Below are positions 1-12,459 of a stretch of 64,000 nt of DNA, piece after piece. This DNA comes from Arcuatula senhousia (Eukaryota > Mollusca > Bivalvia > Mytilida > Mytilidae). A program made the translations under genes and the position numbers. Position 1 is the stretch's first letter. Each line of letters opens with the position of its first letter. The stretch is taken from assembly GCA_963971305.1 (NCBI GenBank), contig OZ020307.1:57285702-57349701 (forward strand), read 5' to 3'. A model generated the notes under the pieces. That model saw only the letters and a list, made by a program, of their open reading frames with translations. It was not told the DNA's origin and made no database searches.

Positions 1-50
1 TCACGAGTTAGCTAAGTTGTGATCACGAATTAGCTTAGTTGTGATCACGA
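1..50. repeat. 22-bp tandem repeat at window edge
   Basis: The first bases are two copies of a 22-bp unit (TCACGA-TTAGCT-AGTTGTGA with two substitutions) and the start of a third. The unit has short inverted ends (TCAC...GTGA). The array is cut by the window start, so its true length is unknown. Confidence 0.7.
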
Positions 51-864
51 CTTAAAATAAACAAACTCCACCTGACACTAACGGGATTCCGTAGCTTTAT
101 ACACCAAGACCTGTGTTTAAAACTACACATTGTAGTCTTTGTAGATACAACCTAAATACCGAAAGAATAACGTATGCAACAACGTGACTGGACAGCAACT
201 GGCAAAATAGTTACAGATAAAATAAAACAGGCTTAAGTTAACCAAATATAATTAAATATGACCAAAGGCAATGGTCATAAACTAGGAGATTCTATCATTT
301 ATAAGATAAATAACTTTTGATTAAAGATCAATTAGTTGCATAAAAGTTCCTGATGATTATGTTATGGGGTAAATGTTTAGATGACTGTTTACAATGTGGG
401 GGACCATTAAGGGAATTTAAATTAATGAATTAATTTAAAATTATTCTCCCTTTTCATATGATTTTGTATCAGGGAAACTTATATTAGAAGTAAGTTAGAG
501 AAAATGACTAAATATTTTTTTTAGTCTTTTCGAAATAACTTTAAAATGTGTCACACACTTTTTTGTAAACAGTGTACGTGTCCCACATTTTTAAATGTCA
601 TTTCTTTATAGTCAAAAAATATTTTGTCATTTATTTCTTCAGGAAATATTCCTTTGAAAAACATCCGATTAGCAGATTCGATGCTTAACTGTACTCGAAC
701 TTGTAATTTATTTTTTGTAATCAAATCACGTTGTTATTTGGTATAATATTAGAGACAGAGGAACATGTATTATGTAATAAACCTACACAGTGAAATTCCT
801 TATAGTATTCCTTATTAACTCACGTAAGAGAATAAAAGTCATATCTTAAGGCCTACATGTAATA

Positions 865-3235
865 CGTAGAAAGGAGTGGGTAGTGCAATGAATATAAATA
901 TAAAATTTTATTTTTTGTTATTAACAACGAATTTTATTTCTAAAAGCCACCAATCTTTTTTTGTTAATTCTTCGCCTAACAATTGAGAAACCAACAGTTG
1001 GAGCCAGGAAACTTGCGCCCGTACCTTTTTTAAGCCTTTCATGATATATTTTGAACTGGCATGTACAGATGAGACCAAACCTTACCTGTAAAAAAACTGA
1101 ACTTAAGAGCGGACCTCCGGTTCACTTTTCTGGTCTGGTTTGGTTCACTTGACCAAACCAAGTTGCAGACCTAGGTCCACTTTTCTAGTTTGGTTTGGAA
1201 AGCGGACCACCTCACCACAAGTCTTGTTCAGTCTAAATTCTGGTCTGGTCTGCATTCAATAGTGAACTAAGAGTAGACCAGACCTAAAGCAGACTAGACC
1301 TAAGTTCTGGTCTGCTTTTCATAGTAAACCAACAGTGGACCAGACTAGACCTTAGTTCTGGTCTGGTCTTGTTTTAATAGCTCTGCTTTCAATAATGAGC
1401 ATAGAGTGGCCAAGACCTAGAGCAGACCAGACCTAAGTTTGTTCTGCTCTAAGTCTGGTCTGCTCTGCTTTAAATAGTGAACCGAGAGTGGACCAGACTT
1501 AAGTTCGGTCTGGTCTGCTTTCAACAACGAACCAAGAGTTGACCAGACCTAGAGCGGACCAGAGCTAAGTTTGGTCTGCTCTAAGTCTGGTTCAATCAAA
1601 GATAAGTCATTTTTTTATAGGTCTGGTCTGTCCGAGATCAGAGTGAACCAGACCTAGGGCAAAGTTTGCTTTTGGAGTGAACTTAAGAGCAGACCTAGCT
1701 TCACTCAAACCAAACCAGACCAGAAAGAAGCAGACCTGGACCAGACTTCTGGTCCGCTTTTTTAGTCAGGTTGGCAGACAGGTTGGGTTGGACCCATCTG
1801 TATTTGTTTGACAACTACATACATTCAGTTCCTTATATCAGTAGACAGGGAAAAAGTTTATGACACAGTCTTGGACATGCATGCCTTTAATCACTAGAAA
1901 TTTTAAAAAAGTCCCAAACACCTAGTCCTAGGATTAGCTTCAGACAATGAGTAATATTTTAGGCCATTTATGTAGCAATAAAGTCTTAGAAAGGAGAGGA
2001 TGGTCCGTTTAAAAATGATATAAATATAATATTTATGTAAAAGCATAAAAGCTATACAAATCATTTTTCTTTGTTTAATCCTCGTCTAACACCTGAAACA
2101 CCAACTAATGCCAGTAACTTCCGTCCGTGCTTTTGTTCTTGTACGCCATTCACATAGATATTTTGAACTGGTTTAGATTCGTTTTGTAACTTCATAAATT
2201 CAGTTTCTTATATCAGTAGAAGACGATGAGACATGACAAAAATGTATGCGACAGAACCTTGTACAAAATCAGTGACACTTTTAAAAAAGGAACCAACACA
2301 AAGAATTAACGAACCAACATGTAGCAATAAACATAACTAAATGAGAGGATAGTCAAATTTATTTAAATAAAAAAAAAAATGATTTATTGATATCAGTTCA
2401 GAATTAGTTTTGAAAGGGGCACAATTCTTCTTTGTTTATACCTCGCCTTGCACCTGAGACACCATCAATAATTGCTAGTACACTTTGGTTCGTGCTTATG
2501 TTCTTTGTTGTCTCTTACATTTTGGACTGGTTTGATTTATTACTTCATAAATTTAGTTTCTTATGTCAGAAGACGATAATTAGACGTCGAAAAAGTGTCA
2601 GCGGCACAACTTTGTATATAAATAAGTGGGATTTAAAAAAAATACAAATACCTAGGATTAACGTCAGATGATAAGTCATATATTTAAGGCCCAAATATAG
2701 AAATAAACTCGTGGTAATAAAGGAGAGGATAGTCCACTAAAGTCATGAAAGTATTGTGATTTAATGACAAAAAGGACGAATTTATTTTGTAATGTGCAAC
2801 AATCTGTTTTGATTGTTCTTGTCCTAGCACCTGGGACACCATCAATAAGTGCAAACACACTTTTGTCAGTTTTGTATGGATGTGATATAAGTGTACAAGA
2901 CGAAGATTAACGCGAATCAGCATATATAAATCAGTGCAAGAAAAGAAAATCACAATTATAGAATTTCTTAGGTAAACGTTTGTATATGTAACAATAAACA
3001 CTAAGGATGGAACAGGTAGTCCTTTATGTATATTTGAATATTATGGTTAAGTGATTTTTTAAGAACTAATTTTGATTTATCCTCGACTTAAACATGAGAA
3101 CACATCAATTAGAAACAGTCTGTGCGTTTGGTCTTTGTGCCTTTCAAATAAAGATAGTTTGAACTAAAAAATTGGTATTACTTCATTAATATGTGATTTT
3201 TCCAATACGTCAGCAGGAATAAGGGTCTGCAATAG
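865..3235. repeat. Degenerate ~360-bp tandem array
   Basis: A recurring block order is seen: AAAGGAGAGGATAGTCC, then an AT-rich run, then CTCGCCTAACACCTGAGACACC, then TTTTGAACTGGTTTGATT, then TTCATAAATTCAGTTTCTTA, then AGACGATGAG. The central CCT-ACACCTGA-ACACC anchor falls near 968, 2082, 2441, 2822 and 3083, giving units of about 260-380 bp. The long first interval is explained by a separate 735-bp insertion. Units differ strongly from one another, so the array is old. Short ORFs inside it (for example at 2432-2671) follow the repeat and are not genes. Confidence 0.6.
1066..1800. mobile_element. Foldback element rich in GGTCTGG, TA target duplication
   Basis: The ends are inverted: CAGATGAGACCAAACC on the left and GGTTGGGTTGGACCCATCTG on the right. 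Each is flanked by TA, consistent with a TA target duplication as used by Tc1/mariner-type transposases. The interior is a mass of alternating GGTCTGGTCTGC and its complement (AGACCAGACC), repeating every ~60-110 bp with spacers such as TTCAATAGTGAACCAAGAGTGG, so it can fold on itself at many points. It sits inside one unit of the ~360-bp array and explains that unit's extra length. There is no coding capacity. Assignment to a superfamily rests on the TA only. Confidence 0.6.
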
Positions 3236-3239
3236 AAGG

Positions 3240-4130
3240 ATAATAGTGGTTAAGGTGTTTAATTTATTCTAAAGTTTCGTTTCGTGTTTATTTGCTGTGT
3301 TGGTTTGAAAGTCTTTTTGTTAACATTCTGTTTTCGAGGAACAGGTCTTAAATCAGAACTTTACCAATATTTTATTTCCTTTTTCCCCATCTACAAATCA
3401 TCTTTATCAGTTTATTGTATTATATAACAATAATGTAACAAAATAGGTAATATTTCTTCATAAAGTGATGGCTTTAATACAATAACAGCCAAATTAATAT
3501 TTCCTGATATAAAAACAATTTCAGAAAGCAATCAGACAAATGGATGCATGCGACCAAATTTTTAAGTCCGATAGTTAGACGAGTATTATTAATGCAAAAA
3601 TAAGTTTTGTGCAATGATATTGCCTGTTCATTGATGGTAATCGTTGTCTCAAGTAACTAAAGTACTGGGTCCGGGCAACATAATTAGAGGTTTTCATCTA
3701 ATTTGATATCATCTAGCTTTATCAATTGACCGTCGTGTCTGGGAGTTCTAAGAAGAGTAGATACGGAAGTGAAAGGACGTCTTTATTTCGTAAAATAATC
3801 CCACACATTTCTTAATAATAAATCTTATATCATTTATTAGATTTAGTTTATTACGATATTGGATGAGAAAAACAGATGAATTACATAATATTAATATATA
3901 TTGAAACCTTTAACATACCTTCTTGTACAAAATGTGTAATGAATTTTTTGGTGTGAAACGGATGCGTCAGTCGGAGTATATTGCTATGAATGCGATAAAC
4001 CTAACTGCTAAGCTAATGTGTTTGGTAAAGAATACTACTTGAGGTTTCGATAAGAGCAGGGCCCGTAGGTCCAACCCTGCACTTCATCAACTCGTGTTCA
4101 AGACTCAAATATGACATGTGTTATAGTATA
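3240..4130. other. No supported feature
   Basis: AT-rich DNA between the tandem array and a SINE. I see no ORF with protein-like composition, no clear repeat and no inverted structure. Confidence 0.4.
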
Positions 4131-4139
4131 TTCAAATAT

Positions 4140-4400
4140 CCAGTCGGTGGGGTGTAGTGGTTAACGCGTCGGGCTACTTACACCGAGGTTTGTGGTTCTA
4201 TCCGCATGGGGTTAAAATTTCATGAACGAATTTCGACTTTCTATTGACTTCATTTGCGAAGATGACCTTAAAGTTCGGAAGGGACGAAAAAAGGTTGTTC
4301 CGTTTAAGGGAGAGCAATACCCCATGCACGTTAAAGACCTCTTTGTAGAGTTCGATAAGAGTAGGTTCAATGTTGGCCGCTACAAAAACCACAGTTGCAA
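4140..4400 (+). mobile_element. tRNA-derived SINE, diverged copy
   Basis: The head (4145-4200) looks like a tRNA promoter. It has an A-box-like GTAGTGGTTAACGCG, then a B-box-like GGTTTGTGGTTCTATCC about 35 bp on, the spacing expected of an RNA polymerase III internal promoter. The body around 4320-4380 (CCCATGCACGTTAAAGACC, then GATAAGAGTAGG) resembles the CGCACGTTAAAGAACC and GTAAGAGTAGGACCC blocks of the ~500-bp SINE at 31291-31802. This suggests related bodies joined to different heads. No target duplication was seen. Overlapping ORFs on both strands are by-products. Confidence 0.55.
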
Positions 4401-4439
4401 ACTGCAATTTGGGTATGGATTTATAATAACATAAGCATG

Positions 4440-7400
4440 AAGCTTTTTTTTGGCACAGGATGAATAAATATGTAATTAGAATTTCAAATATACATGTACA
4501 TGTATGTGATTAAAAGTAAATTAAGCGTAATTGGTCTTAATCGAAAAATATGTCAGATATTAACCACTTTGCAACAATTGTCAAACATAAAAGAATTAAA
4601 ACATAAATGCAAATTAACGAGGATTATGCCAGTCGAGATTGAAATCAATTTGTCAGAGCTATAGAAGGTTTGTGGCCGTGCAAATATTCGTAAAACCTAT
4701 TGATTGAAAGAAATGCAAAAGGTACTCTTCAACTCCCGTAAAAATGCAAAAAAAAATGCTTTTTGTAGTTCTTTATAACTATAAAATACTTAATTTATGC
4801 TAAGTTTTCTCACATCTGTGGTCGGTCATTTATAACCATCATATGTTCATTTTTCTTGTTTTGACGAGCAATAAGATGTCTTCATTAATCAAAATGCTTA
4901 ATTACTTACAACCTTAAATAACACCAACGCCTGTCAATTGTGCATTTCTTAATAACTGATGTTTAGAGGAGTTAATAGATGTGAGACATTCGTTTAGCAA
5001 GGATAGTAAGCAGTGATTTATAATTTCTTAAAATTGTATATACATATGATATAGGTAATTGTAAAATGTCTACAACCAAGGTAGCAATTAAAATTTCAAA
5101 ACCGAGGACTTGGCGTTTCTTTATACTTAATTTAGATTAACTATGTAGTACGCAAGCTCCTATAACTACAAGAGCATTATTCTTTTTATCGAGCAGATCG
5201 TCATCAATGTCCGGTGCGCAAGCGCTCTGTACTAGTTATGATGAACGAGATAAAAAAGAAAAATCCATTAAATTATCATATTGTCACCATTTGATTTTGA
5301 TAGGTAAACATAGGTAACCAGTTTTCTGATCATTTTTAGACAAAGTTCTGTTTGATTCCCGCCATCATCATTCTGCTTTTGTCTCGGCGAAAACAGCGAC
5401 TATCTGATCTTTCCTTTTAAACCGATATTTTGGAGAACCATTTCAAATTAAAGAACATTAATTCATTGAATGCTGCTGAAATTTTGATCGTGAGCCCCTT
5501 CATAGTATGTTGCAACATTGTACATCATATAGAAACATAACCGAAAAGTGCATAAAACATATATAGTGTAATGAACTTGATTTGGAAGCAGACATCTTTT
5601 CCATAGGAATCTATCACTGAACAGGATTAAAGATGATTATAGTCGTTACTTTGTCTTTATCTATAGGACTATTGGTCATTATAAGATCAACAGTAATTTG
5701 TCACACACTTTGCATCACACTTTACAATTAAACATGCAAATAAAAACCTGATTGGATAAAAGGGTTTTTCTTTGCTTTGCCAAGTTGGCAAAACAAGTTC
5801 TGTACAATGTATATTGTATATTAAGTTATAATAACACGCTAGCAGTAAAACCTTTCTGGATATATAAGCAACATGACGACGACGAGAACAAAAATGAGCC
5901 CTATTTTTCATTTTCTCTATTTCTAAATGCTGATGTTGTGTCCTAGGTGTTTAAATTCGATAAGCCTATCTAATGGTTGACCACTTGTTTACGTTCAAAA
6001 CGTTAGTTTGATGTACCTAATCAGAAATAATATCAATGTTATTTTAAATGCAAAATAAACATTAACTCTCTTCAAAAGTGAAAGGAACTGAAAGAACCCG
6101 GATAGAAACAGTATATTCTATGTTAAACATATGGTTACGTGAAATAATTTTGCTCCCTTCAAGACACCTATAAAAATAAATTTCCCCTTTCAGACTTTGA
6201 AAGCATTTGAAAAGCCATATAACTTCAGCGCGATAACATCAAATATTGTGTCACACTCATAACTTTTCTTAGAAGCAAACCATACTTATTCTGTTCTTAA
6301 TATTAAATTTTCATCATTTCCGCAATTTACAATCTTTGCTTTTCATATTATGTTAACTTTATTATTGAAACGACTCAATAATAAATGTTTTAAGCATAAT
6401 AAAATAAGATATTTTAAACGTCTTTCCGTATTATGACAAATTATATTCCACATGGACTTTGATCTTTTCTTATATTCTGACGTTTTGCCATTTTGTTCAT
6501 AAAAAGCCTTTTTTCCTTGAATTTCAAAAATGTCAAACATAAACAAGATCACCTTTCAAAGAAAATCCAAAATAATAACAAAAGAGCTTAGTAATTTTTC
6601 GAAATTTTATATTACTATTTATCTTATTTCTTAAGAGGCTTAACTACTCTTAACAGTATGATACATTATCAAAGCTGCAATTGTAAAGAAAAGGGGGATA
6701 AAATGCGATCACCTTAATTCTTATACCTTAAAGTGCAAAAGTGTTTGTACAAAAGATAATAATAATAAAAAAACACATATATATGAAAATCACCAAGTAT
6801 AGAAACTAAACATTTCAAACAAAATATCATTTAGACAGATTAAAATTAACATCCAAAATACAATTAGTGTTTCAAATATAGACCCAACGCGAATGTATAG
6901 CATTATATAAATTTCACAAAATATCCCATCGAAGCCGATAGTAGGGACTGTCCTCGATAGGTGCTAGCATAAGCTCAACCTTTAAGGGTCTCCCGATGAC
7001 TTTAAAATGAGGACACAGCAATGAAAGCACCGTTTCTTTGCTTTGCCTCATTTCAAAGTTGATTGCATATGTATACTTCCTTTTCCTTCATAATAAGACC
7101 ATTTTCTAAAGATTTTAGATTTTTCCTTCCAATTAGAATATATTGCATTTCATTATGATGCACTTAACTCATTTCACTGGTGCTGAAAACAGTTCCCAAT
7201 TCATTTAATATATTCTATTTTGTTTATTTGTTTTTTTTCTCATTCAAATTATACCAAATGAAGTACTTATTTTTTTTTCAAAAATTCTCTAAAATTGAAA
7301 AATTAAGATTCCTTTAGAAGAGTATTCCATAAAAGCTTATCTGATCTATTTCCTTTTGTAAAAACGTAGATAAGCAAACAAAAACGCATATCACAAACCG

Positions 7401-9690
7401 CAATCAGCAAATGTGAACCTGGAACCAAAACAAAAGTTAGTTTAGGTTTTCCAATGAGTAAGCAGTTACACGTTGCTTACCCCATCAACCACGTTGCTAA
7501 CAATGGATTAAGTGTGGGTCAAATCCGGAAAACAACAACAATACAAAACCTTTATGTCAATATTACATCTGTAAATGTGCTGATTTGAAAGGTACAAAGT
7601 CCGAATTTGTAAAAAAGCACATGATTTTCCCGTGAAATCACGAGCGACGAAGGCAACCGGAAAACATCATTTACCTGTGTTACAAAAAAAAAAATGAGGC
7701 ACTTTGCTTGTCAGATGTGATGTGTTATGATCACGGACATCACAATATTTCACAATACTTCTCACAAAACATTAATTTTAGGAAATACTTCATACATCAT
7801 AGACACTGAAATAAGCAAAGTAACTGCAGTTATTTCAATTATTTATTATGAGTCTTTTTTGTTTGTTTTTCATGGTTTATTTTCAAATTTCCACTATTCT
7901 ACTTATGTTTACATGTGATTAATTCCAAATTTTAACAAATTAAACAGCAATTGTATATAGACTTATCATGAAAAACTACTGTTTTTCGATTATTTAAGAA
8001 ATAAATATATTTCAAGGTTACGATAAAATGCCTCAAAAACATTGACGTTATTATGCAGATACCAGAAAGAATATAACTGTTTTTTTTATATTCAGAAATA
8101 AAACAATAAACACTATGCAATTGTTTATCGAAATAGACACTCAAAATAATATACAATGCTGGGAGTGGAGATCTTTCTGCATAATGTAAACAGTTTTCTA
8201 TTTATATGTAATGAATCACCTGACTACAAAGACTAAAACTGCATTTTGATTATTTAAAATAAAACTCAAAAGAATTTCGTACACGTGAATTACCATCTTT
8301 TTCACATAAAAACAGTATATGATATGTTTAGACAAGCTATATATTCAACATTTCGTAGTTCAGCTTTAAGTAAAAGTATGGAGGTCATTAAAACAGAAAT
8401 GTTCACCATGAATTTACTCCACTAAAAACCTTCGGAAGGGCGGACTTTTCGAATTTTATGAGGGTATGGATATCTCTATTGTCCATTAATAATACAAAGA
8501 TAATTCTTTTCCGACATGAAATTGTCCAAATTATCAGTCATCTTTTCCATCATAGATTATATTTTAAAGTTTAAGGGTAATTATATTTTAAAGTTTAAGT
8601 TTACCCTGACATCATCTCAATGATATATACAAACGGCTGTTCCTTAATTTGGAAAAAAAAGAAGTAAAAAAAGTCTACGAGTGGTTTTTTGAAATAGAGA
8701 CGTTTTCGAAAAAATTGACAAGTATGAAAGATAATAGAGCTTTTTCTCTGTTTTCTTATTATACATTTAGATAATTGAGGAAGGTTTCCAAAATTTTCAT
8801 TTTGGTGTTTAAAAATCTTTTTTTTTGGAAATTTGAAAACGTAAAAAAATCCAAATGTGCAGCGATTAAAGCAATCATTTTAAGAAATACTTTGATATTA
8901 AGTTTTGTTACATAGTAAAAGGAAATGATTGGATGTGGTGTGCTTCTTTTGTTGATTACTATATACATGAAGTAACAAAGAAAGTAAACATATCGATCTG
9001 AATAAAACTTTTAGTACTGCCCTGTTGGGATCTACTAAATGTAGGAACGCAAAACAAAAATATTTTTATCTCTTAAACACTTAATCCTTCTAGTTTGTAT
9101 AAAGACATTCTTTGGAAGTACTCTTTCTATCTGAACCCAATAAATCGATAACAATGCCATTGAAGCTAACGAGGCAAGATTACCATATTATTATATAACA
9201 GTTATTGTCATTTGACATTTTAATATGTAGTTCATTCATGTGCGCTCTATATCGGAAAATACTTTGTTGCCTCTCTTAATTTTTTAAGTGCGATAATTGA
9301 TTATAAATTGCCTTATTATACTTTATTAATCATTTGAGTTGTAAAATGCTTTTGGACTAAGTGCGATTAAGTAAAACGATGTGTATTAGAATGAAGTTCA
9401 AATTATTTTGCTGTAAATCATCCGACACTATTACATTCTATGTACATTTTGAACTTTTTCTGATTAATGTTTACTGCCACAAACACAATCAATACTTGAA
9501 AATCTGTTACACTAATGAAGCTTCCATCTTATCTGTAGAAATTTACAACTTTCAAGAAGATGTTTTTTTAATTTTGTTTGTTTGTTTTGAATTTATTTTG
9601 CTAAAAATACATAATTGAAATTCAAAAGCCTTTATTGAGTTGGTATTGCTTTACACCTACAAATCGTTAAATTGACATCAAGAACTTTAA
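4440..9690. other. Long AT-rich stretch without a recognisable gene
   Basis: Several 60-85 codon ORFs occur on both strands (for example 9361-9618 plus, 5687-5911 minus). All have AT-driven composition (Phe, Ile, Lys, Asn, Tyr), none shows a domain motif, and none lines up with splice sites or neighbours. A short local duplication of TATTTTAAAGTTTAAG lies at about 8561-8604. I see no other structure. Confidence 0.4.
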
Positions 9691-9693
9691 ATC

Positions 9694-9865
9694 TGTCAAG
9701 TAAAAAAATGGCCGGATTTCGTTTAACAGGAAGTAGGTGAGCGAAAGACCTGTATCGAATCCAACGCTATGGGACCCAACCCTGATACTGTATGTTGAAA
9801 ATCAAATGGCTGTGATAAGGGGTTGCTGAGAAAACTGTTACAAAAATGTCTTCTAACCGAACAGC
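9694..9865 (+). repeat. Dispersed repeat family C, copy 1
   Basis: The segment starts ATGGCCGGATTTCGTTTAAC, passes through GGAAGTAGGTGAGCGA and ends near GAGAAAACTGTTAC. The same ~170-bp block recurs at 30118-30297 (minus), 43648-43790 (plus) and 63174-63345 (plus). No terminal inverted repeats or target duplications are visible. It may be part of a larger element rather than a unit of its own. Confidence 0.7.
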
Positions 9866-10269
9866 CCGCCTGATATTCACCATTAAATAACCCGGATTTT
9901 ACACGCCGTGAAGTATGGCCGAAAAAATGGGAGAAAAAAGCAGACGAAATAGGAAGTGGAACGGGAATAGATATGATCTGAATGGTACCAGGAGCTTTGA
10001 AAGCCACGTGTGGAATGGAAAGGGGAATAAGCTCGGAATTTTTTTTTTTGATTAAAAGTCTTATTGATATCGAGACCACAGTTGCGAGGATATGTGGCAG
10101 TTTACCTTTAGCCAACATAAGTGGCACGATTGGTTTTGATAAAGATTTATATATATTGACACATAGACAAGGGCATGCAGTGAAAGGGTTACCCCATTTA
10201 ATCAGATATGCTCACATCCCAGTCGCTCAGTGGACACAGCATCCTGAAATTAGGAAACTTAGCGATTTC

Positions 10270-10378
10270 AGATGGACTTGAAAGTTGAAGGCTGCTGGCT
10301 GCTTTCCATTGCGGATTTTTTAAATTTACGTTTATATTGTAGGTTGTGTCGCGTACACTTATTCCACATCTAATTTTC
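10270..10378 (+). repeat. Fragment of repeat family D (retroelement 3' end)
   Basis: GAAGGCTGCTGGCTGCTTTCC, then GGTTGTGTCGCGTACACTTA and TTCCACATCT. The same order is present at 11590-11710, 59828-60065 (minus), 34735-34870 (minus) and 62860-62976. Only the terminal ~110 bp are present here. Confidence 0.7.
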
Positions 10379-11189
10379 TTCTATTGAATTATCTAAATCT
10401 AAGTCTTTGGTTGATTGCAAGAGCAGCAAATTGGACTATTTTAAGAAAGTGTACATAAAAGAGAGGGGATGAAATGAATATTAAACTATGGGACAAATGC
10501 CTTGAAACTCAAACTTTTAAGAATAGAGCTGAAAGTGTACTGGTATGTTTCGGACCTTTGATCACCCAAAAGAAAAAATTCTTATGTAATTCTATTCTTC
10601 AATCCTGTAAATGGCAGTAGAAACTTGATTACTCATTTGCCTTAAGCGTGTGTCCCTATTCCAATTGCCATTTGGTGTATGAGCAAAAAAAAAACATGTA
10701 ATATTCAAAGTAAAACACGCACAATTTGCAGCGTGGGTCAATCACAACCAAAGGAACTCGAAGAAAATGGACCCATTATTCAAATTGATAAACTAAAACA
10801 ATTGAAAATTCTGAAAGGTAAGAATCATATTCATCTACAAAATGTGTTGCTCTTTGTGTTTTCTTTAAAAAAAATGTTTGTTAATATAGTTTAATTAAAG
10901 TATGAACAAAGGATTATTTTCTTCATTTGTAAGACTCTCGATAACCAATGTCCATTGTGCATTTTTTGTGTAAATGAAGAGGCATGCATTATGTTTGGTC
11001 AACTTAATATGTATATTTGTTTTTGACAAGACTAAATCAAAAATAAAGGAAATAGGGTACACTAGTCAAATGACTTAAAACGGCTTCTTATTATACTTGT
11101 AGTACTGAAGAAGCCTCTCTAAGACTGGAGAGAGGATTAACATGATTAAGGACTCAAGATGTCGTTTGCAGACAATTTTTGTCAAGTTA

Positions 11190-11710
11190 ACTATTTTTTT
11201 ACATCAGTCGATGGATGCTTCTTAGCTAGCTGTCAGTAACTTCGAGTGTTCTCAAGAGAGTATCTTTACGTCCCGTTAATTACCTGTTGTCCTTTTGTCT
11301 CAGATACTCTCTTGTTGAATTGAACTTCCTTCGATTTGATTTTTACTGTGTGTTAGTTTGTGCTTTGTTATTGATTATCATTAGGGGGAAGGTTGGCGCC
11401 AAAAAACTAGTTTAACCCCGCCACATTTTAATGTGCCTGTCCTAAGCCAGGAATCTTTATCAAAGCTTATGTTTGTATTTAGTCGAATTTTTGTTAATTG
11501 TTTTTTGTCAAGAAGAGGGTCTTTCAATGCACTTTGGGATTGGGCTTGAATCATATGTATTTTATTTTCAATCCAGGGGCCAATTGAAAAACAGCGAGCA
11601 GCGACCGCTGGTCACATTGAAGGCTGCTGGCTGTTTTCCATTGTGGATATTTAAAATATACGTTTATAATGTAGGTTGTGTCGCGTACACTTATTCCACA
11701 TCTCATTTTA
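11190..11710 (+). repeat. Repeat family D, long copy
   Basis: Co-linear with 62455-62976: ACATCAGTCGATGGATG, the AGCTAGCTGTCAGTAAC block, GGAAGGTTGGCGCC, TTTAACCCCGCCACAT, CTGTCCTAAGCCAGGAATC, a GAGCAGCGACC segment, and the terminal GGTTGTGTCGCGTACACTTA-TTCCACATCT. In the 62-kb copy it follows a coding-like segment, so it is read as the 3' non-coding end of a retroelement. This copy has no coding segment in front. ORFs here (11473-11772 and others) are accidental. Confidence 0.65.
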
Positions 11711-12459
11711 TTCTATACCTAGATGTGAAAGAATTACTAACTCAAAATGGACCCAGTCAATTTTTTTTGTAGATTTTGTGTTTATTTTTGTTGAACATGT
11801 TTTTGACGAACCTTTTAATCATTTCAATAAAAAAAATTGCTGCATTTCTTTCTTTTCATTTCTACCAGAAAATTATATACAAACAATGTATAAAACGGAA
11901 TAATCACACAACAAAGTTCTTACACTTCTATGTCATGGAAAAGTTGTTAAAAACAACAACAAAATCTTAGCATTTGGATGAAATGCAATTAGATTTTTCA
12001 TGAAACTTGATATACTGTAACAACTTATGCTTATTAATCAAGAACCGAAGAAACATAATTAATCCCTTATTACAGCATACATGTATAATGTACTTAAAAT
12101 TGTTGGAACTTTTTGTATAGAAGAAATATTGACGGTGACCAATTGCAGTTTGACACAACAAACATCAGTGTTGCAAGTGTTGTCAAAATGATAACTAAAA
12201 CAGGAAATAAAACACCTGGATTTGTGACACAATTGTTTCACACGAATTTGAAACATGTGTTTAGACAAACGCCAATAGAATATAAGACATGTCTTAGACC
12301 TAAACACACGTCCATAAGACATTTTATAATTCATGTCTAACTGTAAGACGTGTCATAAATCTAAACGTGTCTCAAAACGTGAGACATGGGTAGTGTCTTG
12401 AAAAGTGACTTAAGCCTAGACACATTTTTACAGTGAATCAAATAGAATTTTGGTATGCG

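Noticed and set aside
9723..10281. 134-codon minus ORF and 99-codon plus ORF (contains HRQGHAVKGLPHLIRY)
   Set aside because: The minus ORF lies across repeat family C. The plus ORF looks somewhat protein-like but overlaps it, lies between repeat fragments C and D, and matches nothing that I recognise. A blastx of 9980-10280 would decide.
12180..12430. Repeated AGACATGTCTTAGAC-like words considered as a MITE
   Set aside because: Words such as AAGACATG and GTGTCTAGAC recur in both orientations, but I could not find a matching pair of ends.
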